Assembly: GCA_916700875.1 (NCBI GenBank)
Contig: CAKAKS010000038.1
Location: 9,775,719-9,839,718, forward strand
Source of the DNA: Sebastes aleutianus
Lineage: Eukaryota > Chordata > Actinopteri > Perciformes > Sebastidae
Direction of reading: 5' to 3'
DNA: 64,000 bases
Shown here: one piece after another, positions 48,577-51,705 of the stretch
Position numbering within the stretch: the stretch's first letter is position 1
Layout of the letters: each line of letters starts with the position of its first letter
Program-made: the position numbers and the translations under genes
Notes under the pieces: generated by a model
Seen by the model: only the letters and a program-made list of their open reading frames with translations
Told to the model about the DNA's origin: nothing
The model's database searches: none

Positions 48577-50424
48577 ATCTTCCGCATGTAGTTCTGATTC
48601 TGACCCCTTGATTCTAAATATCTCTGATGAAATGGACAAAACGGCAATGTGGAAAGCAGTGAACTCGAGTGCAGAGTCATGTGTCCAACCTGTGAAGCGT
48701 AGTGAAAGGTAGCTATGCCATCTGCTGGAGTTTACCAGAGCCCCACCCTCCCAACTATGGAGGACGGAACCTGCAAAAAATAAATACAAATAAATGACTC
48801 AATAAATATGTCATTAAATGTAGCAAAAATAATAATAAAAATAAATGTAGCCATTAATTAATAATTGATCAAATGTGACATAAATTTGTATTTCTGTTTT
48901 GATTTGCTTCTTTATTTATTTATCTTTGTATTAATTCCCTTATTTCTTTACTCTTCTGTTTAATTTTCCCTTTCGTTTATTGATGTATTTATTTTAAGAT
49001 TTTTTAAATTTATTTATTTATTTTTGCATTTTCTTTTTAATTTAAATGTATGTGTTTACAGTATGCATTAGTGACATTAAGTGACAGCCCCCTGTTTACA
49101 TATACATACATTAAAAAATATAACGTAAATAAAATAATAAATGCAAAAATAAAGAAATTCATTTAGAAATTAATAAAAATAAATACATAAATAAATAAAA
49201 GGGAAAATTAAACAGAAGATTAAATAAATAAAGGAATTAATCCAAAGATAAATAAATAAAGAAGCAAATTAAAACAGAAGAAGCAATTTATGTCACATTT
49301 TATCATTTCATTAATGGTTACATTTATTTTTAATATTATTTTTGCTACATTTAATGACTTTCATTTATTTATGTATCGAGTCATTTATTTATTTAGGTAT
49401 TCATTTATTTTTTTATTTTGGCACGTTCCGTCCTCCATACCCAACTGCATCACTTTAATATGATGTACGGTAATGTCAACAAAAAAATAATGTTCTTTGT
49501 TCGGGACTACTGCATTTTATGACTCTGCAAGATTATTTTCATACTGTAGTGAAATAAACTGAAGCGTATTGTTGAAGGTAGAAGATCAGTTTAATATTTA
49601 AAGCAGGATGGAACAGTCCATAGAAAATACAGTCTTGAATGTTAGGTATCACAGGCTATATCTCTACAAGCAAAGATAAGGGTTCGTTCTCGTCTCCTTT
49701 AGCTCCTTAAAGGGATAGTTCAGGTGTTTTGAAGCAGGGTTGTATGAGCTACTTATCCATAGTCAGTGTATTACCTACAGTAGATGACGGTTGGCAAATC
49801 CCCAGCTTGGAGGAGTTACCTCAGGGGAGCAAAGCAAAGTACTGCTGTGGACGGAGACCGGTAACGAAACGTATTTTAGCCACCTAAAAGAAAGGCCCAC
49901 CTAAAAAAACATTAATATCAGTTTAAGTGTACGCTATATTTAGAATATTTTCACTACATCTACTGTTGGTAATACACTGACTATGGATAAGTACCTCATA
50001 CAACCCCACTTCAAAACACCTGGACTATCCCTTTAAGCTGTTAATTTGTTCACACTAGGAAAACTTTTATACCTTATGAGGAAATCCATAAAACTTTTAA
50101 TACAAGTTGACAAATTGTCTCTATTTAGAGCTGCATATTTTAACACAGTCCTCACATAAAGCCCCGTCATCGACAAGGCGGTAAAACCTTGTTCTAAGAG
50201 CACTGGTAATTGAGCACTATCACTCCTCTACCTGACAAAAATCTCACATTTACAGTTGCTCCTGCTCCCCTCAGCACTAGCATAAATTAGCACAAGCGCT
50301 CATCTCATTGTCATTCTCATCTTCTTCATGTGTGCATAACAGCCAGGAGAAGGTGGCCTGCGTTAGAGTCGATGTCAGCCCAGACACACCGGGAGGGGGC
50401 TCCTCTACCGAGACCTTCCTGTGA
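1434..50424 (+). CDS. slc4a7: slc4a7: electroneutral sodium bicarbonate cotransporter NBCn1 (26 coding exons)
   Basis: NBCn1 is a plasma-membrane transporter that brings Na+ and HCO3- into the cell to raise intracellular pH. Coding exons: 1434-1475 (1a) or 10375-10410 (1b); then 19693-19774, 21862-22011, 24250-24388, 25589-25749, 25945-26133, 27125-27481 (cassette), 31833-31948, 32699-32856, 34133-34220, 34328-34474, 34878-34984, 36907-37081, 38905-39038, 39144-39389, 40597-40702, 40980-41141, 42307-42420, 42596-42757, 45062-45313, 45442-45510, 45760-45933, 46154-46291, 47463-47563, 48592-48708, 50343-50424. All phases agree; about 1,255 aa with exon 1a. The cytosolic N-domain is roughly residues 92-560, the SLC4 membrane domain roughly 580-1130, followed by a Lys-rich tail and a PDZ ligand. 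I prefer slc4a7 over slc4a8/slc4a10 because of HRAVYVGVHVP, IPLVRS..IGKKHSDP, the GEGLSSSR cassette, YLRYVPLWKVHIFT and the ETxL end. Residue numbers in later entries use the 1a form. Confidence 0.93.
2821..3070. mobile_element. Unclassified insertion inside the satellite unit
   Basis: The sequence between TTGATATTA and TGTGTCC(T)AGCTAGTCAG, contiguous in other units, is replaced here by about 250 bp starting TTTTTATTTAAAAAGGATCCC. The GGATCCCCATTAGCTG and CTTCCTGGGGTCC segments resemble a widespread fish retroposon end. The class is not certain. Confidence 0.4.
3385..3665. repeat. Segment duplicated at 6990-7285
   Basis: From AGCCAATGATTGATGAAGAA through CCCCAACTAGTCAG this is nearly identical to 6990-7260, differing by a few substitutions and small indels. 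Two copies in one intron indicate a dispersed repeat or a local duplication. No protein is recognisable. Confidence 0.65.
3945..4318. repeat. Segment duplicated at 10910-11272
   Basis: It runs from ATATTTGTGAGGCAGAGAG to CACCATGGATGTCCGTGCC and is almost identical to 10914-11270. Both copies stop at GTGCCTTCCT, after which the flanks differ, so the end is a real element boundary. The class is unknown. Confidence 0.65.
4501..6134. other. slc4a7 intron 1, no gene recognised
   Basis: Unique-looking intronic sequence. A fragment near 5085-5300 (GGGCTGGGACGATAC with repeated CGATAC/GCGATTC motifs) resembles a fish hAT-type MITE but lacks clear ends. The small open frames show no conservation pattern I can recognise. 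Confidence 0.5.
6143..6808 (-). mobile_element. hAT-family DNA transposon remnant with 8-bp target duplication
   Basis: The ends are CAGGGGTGC at 6143 and CACCCCTG at 6808, flanked by a perfect ATTAAGAT on both sides (6135-6142, 6809-6816). On the minus strand about 6350-6580 encodes a hAT C-terminal dimerisation-like segment (FGSTYLCESAFSHMKIIKSK, DDHLEVCLRLA), with its upstream part shifted into another frame. It is an internally deleted, non-autonomous copy about 666 bp long. Confidence 0.82.
6990..7285. repeat. Second copy of the 3385-3665 segment
   Basis: Same sequence and orientation as 3385-3665, starting GAGCCAATGATTGATGAAG. It lacks one CTTGTC repeat of the first copy and ends near CAACTAGTCAGGGGATTC. 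Confidence 0.65.
7690..7972. mobile_element. MITE-like element
   Basis: It begins TAGAGCTGAAGCAATAAGTC and ends TTCGTTGCAGCCCTA, an imperfect terminal inverted repeat, with the GATTTGCTGCTTTTTCTCTG interior common in fish MITEs. A related interior occurs near 8650-8700. No clean target duplication is seen. Confidence 0.5.
7973..10178. other. slc4a7 intron 1, upstream of promoter 1b
   Basis: No gene recognised. It contains a diverged MITE fragment near 8840-9000 (CATTCACTCATTCACTAC repeats) and another ending near 9290 (GTTGCTGCCCCAG). GC content rises from about 10000 towards promoter 1b. Confidence 0.45.
10179..10216 (+). repeat. CT-rich microsatellite in promoter 1b
   Basis: A run of CT dinucleotides with two CTC interruptions ends at the TATA box of promoter 1b. 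Such tracts often lie in core promoters, and its length may vary between individuals. Confidence 0.75.
10217..10223 (+). promoter_or_regulatory. slc4a7: TATA box of slc4a7 promoter 1b
   Basis: TATAAAG lies directly after a CT-rich tract and about 150 bp before the exon 1b ATG. Transcription would be expected to start near 10245-10250. A canonical TATA box here contrasts with the TATA-poor, CCAAT/GC-type promoter 1a, which suggests tissue-restricted use of 1b (inference). Confidence 0.5.
10375..10410 (+). CDS. slc4a7: slc4a7 alternative first coding exon 1b
   Basis: It encodes MDDQSEGEHVLT and ends at a good donor, ACG|GTACGT, in phase 0, so it splices in frame to exon 2 at 19693. Upstream are a TATA box, a CT tract and a plausible 5' UTR. 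A two-codon upstream ORF (10361-10369) precedes the ATG, whose -3 base is a weak T. The long open frame that continues to 10773 is read-through into the intron. I do not recognise this N-terminus in mammalian NBCn1. Confidence 0.72.
10910..11272. repeat. Second copy of the 3945-4318 segment
   Basis: Same orientation and end point as 3945-4318. Only scattered differences separate the copies, so the duplication is fairly young. Confidence 0.65.
11988..12920 (-). mobile_element. Long copy of hAT-like GGGCTGTCAAAG family, reverse orientation
   Basis: It is the reverse complement of 39470-40285: shared segments include GGGGAGACTC.TGAGTACCCA and TCTACCTAGGAAAGCCATCC. The inner part matches the shorter MITEs at 20.2, 28.1 and 33.2 kb (GGTCAAGGGACCCCTTT). 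It carries no transposase frame. Confidence 0.6.
12921..16947. other. slc4a7 intron 1, no gene recognised
   Basis: Intronic sequence with a diverged repeat near 14047-14200 (CGATAC-rich, ending ACAGCCCTG), probably a reversed hAT-like fragment. The 153-codon minus-strand frame at 16024-16485 shows no family motif and is treated as chance. Confidence 0.5.
16951..18161 (+). mobile_element. PIF/Harbinger element with HARBI1-like fragment
   Basis: Terminal inverted repeats TGCTGTGTTCAGACCAAGAG (left) and CTCTTGGTATGAACACACCA (right) are flanked by the 3-bp target TTA (16948-16950, 18162-18164), typical of Harbinger. A frame at 17119-17310 carries KTKRRRVWVHNITRRQ, like the N-terminus of HARBI1-type nucleases, then degenerates; no nuclease domain remains. 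An internal 220-230-bp segment is tandemly duplicated (17338-17571, 17572-17790). Confidence 0.75.
18165..19692. other. slc4a7 intron 1, 3' end
   Basis: No gene or clear repeat recognised. The last 70 bases are pyrimidine-rich (TTCTTCTGTCTCTTTTGCTC) and lead into the exon 2 acceptor. Confidence 0.5.
19693..19774 (+). CDS. slc4a7: slc4a7 exon 2 (first common exon)
   Basis: It encodes GLDEEALVDHGKSS through the EREDLE segment, matching the DEEAVVD..GKTSS region common to SLC4A7/8/10. It has an AG acceptor after CGCTCTC and the donor GAAA|GTAAGT. Phase 0 in and phase 1 out. It accepts either exon 1a or exon 1b. Confidence 0.92.
20226..20818 (+). mobile_element. hAT-like MITE, 3'-truncated
   Basis: It starts AGGGCTGTCAAAGTTAACGT and matches the complete copy at 28120-28687 through GGACAATCATGTGATTAATC, but the TTGACAGCCCTA end is missing. 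It lies in slc4a7 intron 2. Confidence 0.7.
21862..22011 (+). CDS. slc4a7: slc4a7 exon 3 (basic/His-rich N-terminal segment)
   Basis: It encodes the HRAVYVGVHVPLG motif followed by a His/Arg/Lys-rich stretch and EDGRESPTY, residues about 42-91. This segment is diagnostic of Na+-coupled SLC4 transporters; in relatives the basic region binds IRBIT. The acceptor is CCCCAG and the donor G|GTAGG. Confidence 0.93.
22012..23755. other. slc4a7 intron 3, 5' part
   Basis: I see nothing beyond ordinary intronic sequence. The overlapping frames at 23466-23861 enter the MITE that starts at 23760. Confidence 0.5.
23760..24158. mobile_element. TTAA-flanked MITE
   Basis: Ends AGGTGCCCTGTGGAGTTTT and AAAACTCCACAGGGTACCT form a terminal inverted repeat of about 20 bp between TTAA at 23756-23759 and 24159-24162. 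TTAA targets indicate a piggyBac-type non-autonomous element. A fragment of a similar end lies near 34034-34050 (CCACAGGGTACCTTTT). Confidence 0.75.
24250..24388 (+). CDS. slc4a7: slc4a7 exon 4 (start of cytosolic band-3 domain)
   Basis: It encodes DTPSQRVQFILGTEDDD, then HVPHDLFTEMDEL and ATEWKETA, residues about 92-137. These are hallmark N-domain motifs. Phase 1 in, phase 2 out. Confidence 0.95.
24700..25375. repeat. CAAGTC-rich dispersed repeat
   Basis: It begins CAGAGGTGGGACCAAGTC and ends near CATGCACCTCTG, with many CAAGTC/GAGTC motifs on both sides, a common fish repeat. The ends are inverted (CAGAGGTG/CACCTCTG), suggesting a DNA transposon, but no target duplication is clear. Confidence 0.55.
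25589..25749 (+). CDS. slc4a7: slc4a7 exon 5
   Basis: It encodes RWLKFEEDVEDGGERWSKP, VATLSLHSLFELRSC and MLDMRANSIEEIA, residues about 137-191. This is a highly conserved part of the cytosolic domain; MLDMRA favours SLC4A7 over SLC4A8/10, which have LLDMHA. The donor is GCAG|GTACAT. Confidence 0.95.
25945..26133 (+). CDS. slc4a7: slc4a7 exon 6
   Basis: It encodes DMLIDNMVASGQL, the KKHHHQNE motif and IPLVRSIADIGKKHSDP, residues about 192-254. The donor is AACG|GTGAGA in phase 1, so it can splice to the cassette exon at 27125 or skip directly to 31833 without changing frame. Confidence 0.94.
27125..27481 (+). CDS. slc4a7: slc4a7 cassette exon 7 (Ser/Pro-rich insert)
   Basis: It encodes GEGLSSSRLSLHKPG, a serine-rich LLNHLLPSSSS segment and VVVSPPEDDE, ending near FEMLPLEG. 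It matches the roughly 124-residue insert of mammalian NBCn1 (cassette I), which is alternatively spliced there and binds calcineurin. The end is set by phase: 357 nt (119 codons) requires a GC-type donor, AAG|GCAAAT. A stronger GTGAGT donor at 27507 is out of phase. Read-through meets a TGA at 27508. Confidence 0.8.
28120..28687 (+). mobile_element. Complete hAT-like MITE with 8-bp target duplication
   Basis: It starts CAGGGCTGTCAAAGTTAACG and ends TTGACAGCCCTA, flanked on both sides by GTAGCTAC (28112-28119, 28688-28695). The interior is AT-rich with GATTAA/TTAATC motifs near both ends. It lies in slc4a7 intron 7 and is the reference copy for truncated relatives at 20.2 and 33.2 kb. Confidence 0.82.
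28700..31139. other. slc4a7 intron 7, no gene recognised
   Basis: Unique intronic sequence. A poly-G run lies near 31011-31021. The small frames have no recognisable motif. Confidence 0.5.
31144..31532. mobile_element. TTAA-flanked MITE
   Basis: Ends AGGGGACATATTATG and CATGGTATGTCCCCT form an imperfect inverted repeat between TTAA at 31140-31143 and 31533-31536. A related interior (CTCATTTTCAGG..CATACTT, AGAACATGTTTAC) recurs at 53130-53200. Confidence 0.75.
31833..31948 (+). CDS. slc4a7: slc4a7 exon 8
   Basis: It encodes GPLVSPNSVPNNLDGH through GVSRESSSVDFSK, aligning with the ASPQSAPGNLD...SRENSTVDFSK region of NBCn1. The acceptor follows an eight-C run (CCCCCCCCAG). Phase 1 in, phase 0 out. 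Confidence 0.92.
32699..32856 (+). CDS. slc4a7: slc4a7 exon 9
   Basis: It encodes VDMNFMKKIPPGAEASNVL, GEVDFLEKPIIAFVRLSPA and TEVPVPTR, residues about 413-464. This is core N-domain sequence; FLEKPIIAFVRL is SLC4A7-like. The donor is CGAG|GTACAG. Confidence 0.96.
33227..33670 (+). mobile_element. hAT-like MITE, 3'-truncated
   Basis: It starts AGGGCTGTCAAAGTTAATGT and follows the 28120 copy to GACAATCATGCGATTAAAT, then stops without its right end. It lies in slc4a7 intron 9. Confidence 0.7.
34133..34220 (+). CDS. slc4a7: slc4a7 exon 10
   Basis: It encodes FLFLLLGPHGKGPQYHEIG and RSMATLMTDE, residues about 465-494, one of the most conserved parts of the cytosolic domain. Phase 2 in, phase 0 out, donor GAG|GTGAGA. 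Confidence 0.96.
34328..34474 (+). CDS. slc4a7: slc4a7 exon 11
   Basis: It encodes IFHDVAYKAKDRTDLLSG, IDEFLDQVTVLPPGEWDP and RIEPPKNVPSQ, residues about 495-543, the end of the structured N-domain. Phase 0 on both sides. Confidence 0.96.
34878..34984 (+). CDS. slc4a7: slc4a7 exon 12 (linker to membrane domain)
   Basis: It encodes MKRKRPSQPNGSASP through the conserved GPELQRTGR, residues about 544-578. The basic, low-complexity linker precedes TM1. The intron just upstream carries tandem CCTGA pentamers (34850-34870) running into the acceptor. Confidence 0.93.
34985..36906. other. slc4a7 intron 12
   Basis: No gene recognised. A short inverted-repeat segment near 35560-35605 (GAATTCACACCAG and CTGGTGTGAATTT) is a possible MITE end pair. 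Confidence 0.4.
36907..37081 (+). CDS. slc4a7: slc4a7 exon 13 (TM1 region)
   Basis: It encodes IFGGLIMDIKRKLPFYWSD, then SLQCLASVLFLYCACMSPV and FGGLLGEAT, residues about 579-637. It contains the first membrane helix. The donor is ATA|GTGAGT. Confidence 0.96.
37082..38904. other. slc4a7 intron 13
   Basis: No gene recognised. It holds a GC-rich segment near 38090-38220 and a poly-C/CT run near 38516-38555. The 60 bases before the exon 14 acceptor are CT-rich. Confidence 0.45.
38905..39038 (+). CDS. slc4a7: slc4a7 exon 14 (TM2-TM3 core)
   Basis: It encodes AIESLFGASLTGVAYSLFSG followed by QPLTILGSTGPVLVFEKIL, residues about 638-681. QPLTILGSTGPVLVFEK is the classic SLC4 signature lining the substrate site. 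Phase 0 in, phase 2 out. Confidence 0.97.
39144..39389 (+). CDS. slc4a7: slc4a7 exon 15 (TM4-TM5)
   Basis: It encodes SIGLWTAFLCLVLVATDASS, CYITRFTEEAFAALICIIF and IYEALEKLFHLGEHYP, residues about 682-763. The TRFTEEAFA motif is universal in Na+-coupled SLC4 proteins. Phase 2 on both sides. Confidence 0.97.
39470..40285 (+). mobile_element. Long copy of hAT-like GGGCTGTCAAAG family, ends lost
   Basis: It is the reverse complement of 11988-12830. It shares GGGGTCCCTTGACCTCTG and ACCCACGAGTCTCCCCTTTA with the shorter MITEs, plus a longer interior (GAGGATGGATGGCTTTCC, AACAAATGGCATCAA). No terminal repeats or coding capacity. In slc4a7 intron 15. Confidence 0.6.
40597..40702 (+). CDS. slc4a7: slc4a7 exon 16 (extracellular loop 3)
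   Basis: It encodes the large extracellular loop, starting SCQCSPPVNATDQ and ending WDNLNVS, residues about 764-799. Three N-glycosylation sequons are visible (NAT, NRT, NVS). Two Cys here plus two in the next exon make the conserved four-cysteine loop. It is the least conserved exon of the membrane half, as expected. Confidence 0.92.
40980..41141 (+). CDS. slc4a7: slc4a7 exon 17
   Basis: It encodes MCKELNGEFVGAACGHHGPY, PDVLFWSIILFFTTFFLSA and LKQFKTERYFPTR, residues about 800-853. It supplies the second cysteine pair of the loop and the next membrane helix. ACGHHGPYIPDVLFW fits SLC4A7. Confidence 0.96.
41380..41690 (+). mobile_element. tRNA-derived SINE
   Basis: The head contains an A-box-like GGCTCAGAGGGTAGAGC and a B box GGTTCGATCCC about 40 bases later, the internal Pol III promoter of a tRNA. 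The body has GTGTGAATGGGTGAAGG and AAAGCGCTTTGA, and the tail AAGCGCTATATAAACGCAAG. This is a familiar teleost SINE. It cannot be a tRNA gene because no acceptor stem closes. In slc4a7 intron 17. Confidence 0.75.
42307..42420 (+). CDS. slc4a7: slc4a7 exon 18
   Basis: It encodes VRSTISDFAVFITIMVMVL, then DYLMGIPSPKLNVPDRFE, residues about 854-891: one membrane helix plus the conserved GxPSPKL loop. Phase 0 on both sides. Confidence 0.96.
42596..42757 (+). CDS. slc4a7: slc4a7 exon 19
   Basis: It encodes PTSKNRGWLMDPLGENPWW, LPALLCTILIFMDQQITA and INRKEHKLK, residues about 892-945. The FMDQQITAVI motif is part of the SLC4 core. The following intron carries a Tc1 transposon. Confidence 0.97.
42882..44502 (-). 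mobile_element. Tc1/mariner transposon with long inverted repeats
   Basis: Inverted repeats of about 210 bp (42882-43090 and 44293-44502) start CAGACGTAGGCAAAGTTG and are flanked by TA. They are over 90% identical by eye, with GTTACCAACAACTTTG-type ends. Between them is one minus-strand transposase pseudogene. The element sits antisense in slc4a7 intron 19. Confidence 0.88.
43096..44121 (-). pseudogene. Tc1-family transposase, disabled
   Basis: Starting at MDHRKLRRELSQEIRKNIID it shows the paired-like DNA-binding half (ISKQLDVPVTTAAHIIQKF), a GRGRKG hook, then DDE catalytic blocks: LWTDETKLELFGK, QDNDPKH and SPDLNPIEHLWKELK. The second and third blocks lie in different frames, so there is a frameshift near 43385. 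An in-frame TAG follows QLEQFAHE near 43208, after which the usual C-terminus continues to about 43096. It therefore cannot make an active enzyme as it stands. Confidence 0.88.
44505..45061. other. slc4a7 intron 19, 3' part
   Basis: No gene or repeat recognised after the Tc1 element. CT-rich stretches lie near 44640-44730. The exon 20 acceptor is CCTACAG. Confidence 0.5.
45062..45313 (+). CDS. slc4a7: slc4a7 exon 20
   Basis: It encodes KGCGYHLDLMVVAIMLGVCS, GLPWFVAATVLSISHVNSL, CSAPGEQPKFLGIREQRVTG and VFMTSVLK, residues about 946-1029. This is the longest uninterrupted membrane-domain exon and is nearly invariant in the family. Confidence 0.97.
45442..45510 (+). CDS. slc4a7: slc4a7 exon 21
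   Basis: It encodes FIPMPVLYGVFLYMGVSSLK plus GIQ, residues about 1030-1052, a conserved membrane helix. 69 nt, phase 0 on both sides. Confidence 0.97.
45760..45933 (+). CDS. slc4a7: slc4a7 exon 22
   Basis: It encodes FFDRIKLFGMPSKHQPDLIY, LRYVPLWKVHIFTLVQLTC and the AAAVVFPMM helix, residues about 1053-1110. LRYVPLWKVHIFT separates SLC4A7 from SLC4A8/10, which have LRHVPLRKVHLFT. Confidence 0.97.
46154..46291 (+). CDS. slc4a7: slc4a7 exon 23 (last helix and Lys-rich tail)
   Basis: It encodes VLALVFIRKLLDFFFTKREL, SWLDDLIPESKKKKEDD and a basic KKKKAREKL tail, residues about 1111-1156. It marks the end of the membrane domain and the start of the cytosolic C-terminus. Confidence 0.96.
46330..46758 (-). 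mobile_element. MITE related to 54870-55504, truncated
   Basis: The right end CCTACACACTGTACCT abuts TTAA at 46759-46762. The interior (CGGGTCCTCTTCA, CATGTTGCTCCGCCATGTTT) is the reverse complement of the 54.9-kb element. The opposite end is missing. In slc4a7 intron 23. Confidence 0.6.
46910..47097 (+). mobile_element. L2-type LINE 3' tail fragment
   Basis: CCTGTCCAGGGTGTAACCCG, CAGCTGGGATCGGCTCCAGC and GACCCTGAATAGGATAAGC followed by a GATGGCTGGATGG end is the classic 3' terminus of fish L2/Maui-type LINEs and their SINEs. It is a 5'-truncated insertion in slc4a7 intron 23. Confidence 0.7.
47463..47563 (+). CDS. slc4a7: slc4a7 exon 24 (C-terminal tail)
   Basis: It encodes EEESRRQEEQARG and SNRLSIPVKELSG, residues about 1157-1190. 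SIPVKEL corresponds to LQIPVKAL in mammalian NBCn1. Phase 0 in, phase 2 out (AG|GTGAGT). Confidence 0.9.
48532..48575. repeat. GT microsatellite before slc4a7 exon 25
   Basis: About 20 GT dinucleotides end 16 bases before the exon 25 acceptor. The tract replaces the usual pyrimidine-rich run, so its length could affect exon inclusion. Confidence 0.85.
48592..48708 (+). CDS. slc4a7: slc4a7 exon 25 (NISDEM exon)
   Basis: It encodes SDSDPLILNISDEMDKTAMW then KAVNSS through PVKRSE. It matches the VNISDEMAKTAQWKAL C-terminal cassette of NBCn1. The acceptor GCATGTAG directly follows a GT microsatellite. The donor AG|GTAGCT is moderate; if unused, translation ends at the TAG 48710-48712 and the PDZ ligand is lost. 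Confidence 0.88.
48757..49438. mobile_element. Large hairpin (snap-back) MITE
   Basis: TATGGAGGACGGAACCTGC on the left and its near complement (GCACGTTCCGTCCTCCATA) on the right begin arms of about 300 bp that are inverted copies of each other, with AAATAAATA-type tracts. Termini sit at TA, suggesting a Tc1/mariner-type MITE. It starts 48 bp after the exon 25 donor of slc4a7. Confidence 0.78.
49711..50032. mobile_element. Palindromic TTAA-flanked MITE
   Basis: Ends AGGGATAGTTCAGGTGTTTT and AAAACACCTGGACTATCCCT lie between TTAA at 49707-49710 and 50033-50036. The inverted arms run about 90-100 bp (GTATTACCTACAGTAGATG / CATCTACTGTTGGTAATAC). piggyBac-type target. In the last slc4a7 intron, 310 bp before the PDZ exon. 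Confidence 0.82.
50343..50424 (+). CDS. slc4a7: slc4a7 exon 26 (terminal PDZ-ligand exon)
   Basis: After the acceptor ATAACAG the exon completes a Ser codon and encodes QEKVACVRVDVSPDTPG, then a Gly/Ser linker ending STETFL and TGA (50422-50424). Mammalian NBCn1 ends in a segment of the same length class, SPDKPVSVKISFED...ETSL, whose last residues bind PDZ proteins. The T-x-L end is a class I PDZ ligand. The phase fits exon 25 exactly (2+1). The 119-aa reverse-strand frame here is a shadow. Confidence 0.85.
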
Positions 50425-51570
50425 TGAACGGAGGCTCTCCTCCCATCTCTGTAACCTTCTCCCAAACACAACACTTCACCCACGCTGACCAGCACCATCT
50501 TAGTGGTAGAACTGGAGCAGCAACAACTTGCCCCGTCTTCTGGGGCAGCAGGCGAGCTCCGTTGGCGCATTAATGCACAAAACGGCTGCAATGCAGAGCG
50601 CCACATCTCCGAGGAATGAAGGCCGTCACTGCCCACCGACGCTCACTGTTTAGGAAATCAAATCTAGCAATTTGTCACGCATTGAAACCCACAGATGCCA
50701 AAGGAAAGGAGGCCTCGCTGGTGAGGATCTTGGACTGTGTGAATTATACTTTTTAAACCCACTGTATATTTTAATTTCAATGTTATTGTTTTAGCGGATT
50801 ACAGTACTGTACATGTTGGGTTTCTTTTGCAGCTCATCCACCACGAGTTGCCCTGCACTGTTTTTGTTTCCATGTATTTTTTAGGTTGGATTAAGACCCT
50901 TCACCTAACTACACCAGCTCATTTGATTAAAGCCATTCAGGTACTTGTCAGTGCCAGCAGATTCTGTTTCATATTTAGTATGGCACGGTGAATGACACAA
51001 AACCAAAACAAGAGGTACATTCAGATACACCACACTACATACTGTACATGTTTTGTAGAATTTTTGCTCATGAATTCATCTCTCCTGTCTGCAGGGGGAA
51101 CACTCAGTATTGATATTGCTGCTCATACTTTGGTCAGTTGTTTTCACTGTAAACCTCACTGTTCATATTGTATGTGATCTTATAGAAATATCATTATGTA
51201 TGTATGTATGTACGTAAACTGTGTTATTTTAATTTGTAAACGTTATAGACAACCTACTTCAGAGGCCATATGAAGTCTGTACTGTACAGTAAGCACTTTG
51301 CCAGTATAGTTTCTTACCTAAAAAATGGATTATAGTGTGTTAATAATAATAATAATAATAATAATAAAGCGCTTACTTGTCCTCCCACCGTATCTATTAG
51401 AGCTGTTGTTCAAATGTCCGTTAAACAACTCAGGAATCTTGACTGATTTCTGACTGTGGTCACTTGATATATTTTTTTTCGTCACAAGGCGGCGGTAATT
51501 AGCTGTCAACTGTATTCAACGCTGGCATCACAACTATTTCAATAAATGCTGTACATCATAAAATATAGTA
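50425..51570 (+). other. slc4a7: slc4a7 3' UTR (inferred)
   Basis: No other exon is visible after the stop. Possible poly(A) signals are ATTAAA near 50926, AATAAA at 51363-51368 (at the end of an AAT microsatellite) and AATAAA at 51541-51546. The last is the likeliest main site. A longer form reaching the AATAAA near 52757 cannot be excluded. Confidence 0.5.
51341..51368. repeat. AAT microsatellite in slc4a7 3' UTR
   Basis: Nine AAT units end in AATAAAG, which doubles as a possible poly(A) signal. Confidence 0.75.
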
Positions 51571-51656
51571 AGTTGCAAAATGAAAAAAAAAAAAAAGAGT
51601 ATTTGTGACCCAGATAGATGCACCAGTTTTTATACTGTCTGTATTATTGTTGGTAA

Positions 51657-51658
<2 letters not shown>

Positions 51659-51696
<38 letters not shown>

Positions 51697-51705
51697 GTGT
51701 GTGTG
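51659..51705. repeat. GT microsatellite
   Basis: A GT run with one GC interruption just past the likely slc4a7 poly(A) site. Confidence 0.85.

Noticed and set aside
50277..50636. 119-codon minus-strand frame
   Set aside because: It is the shadow of the slc4a7 PDZ exon, which matches NBCn1 on the plus strand.
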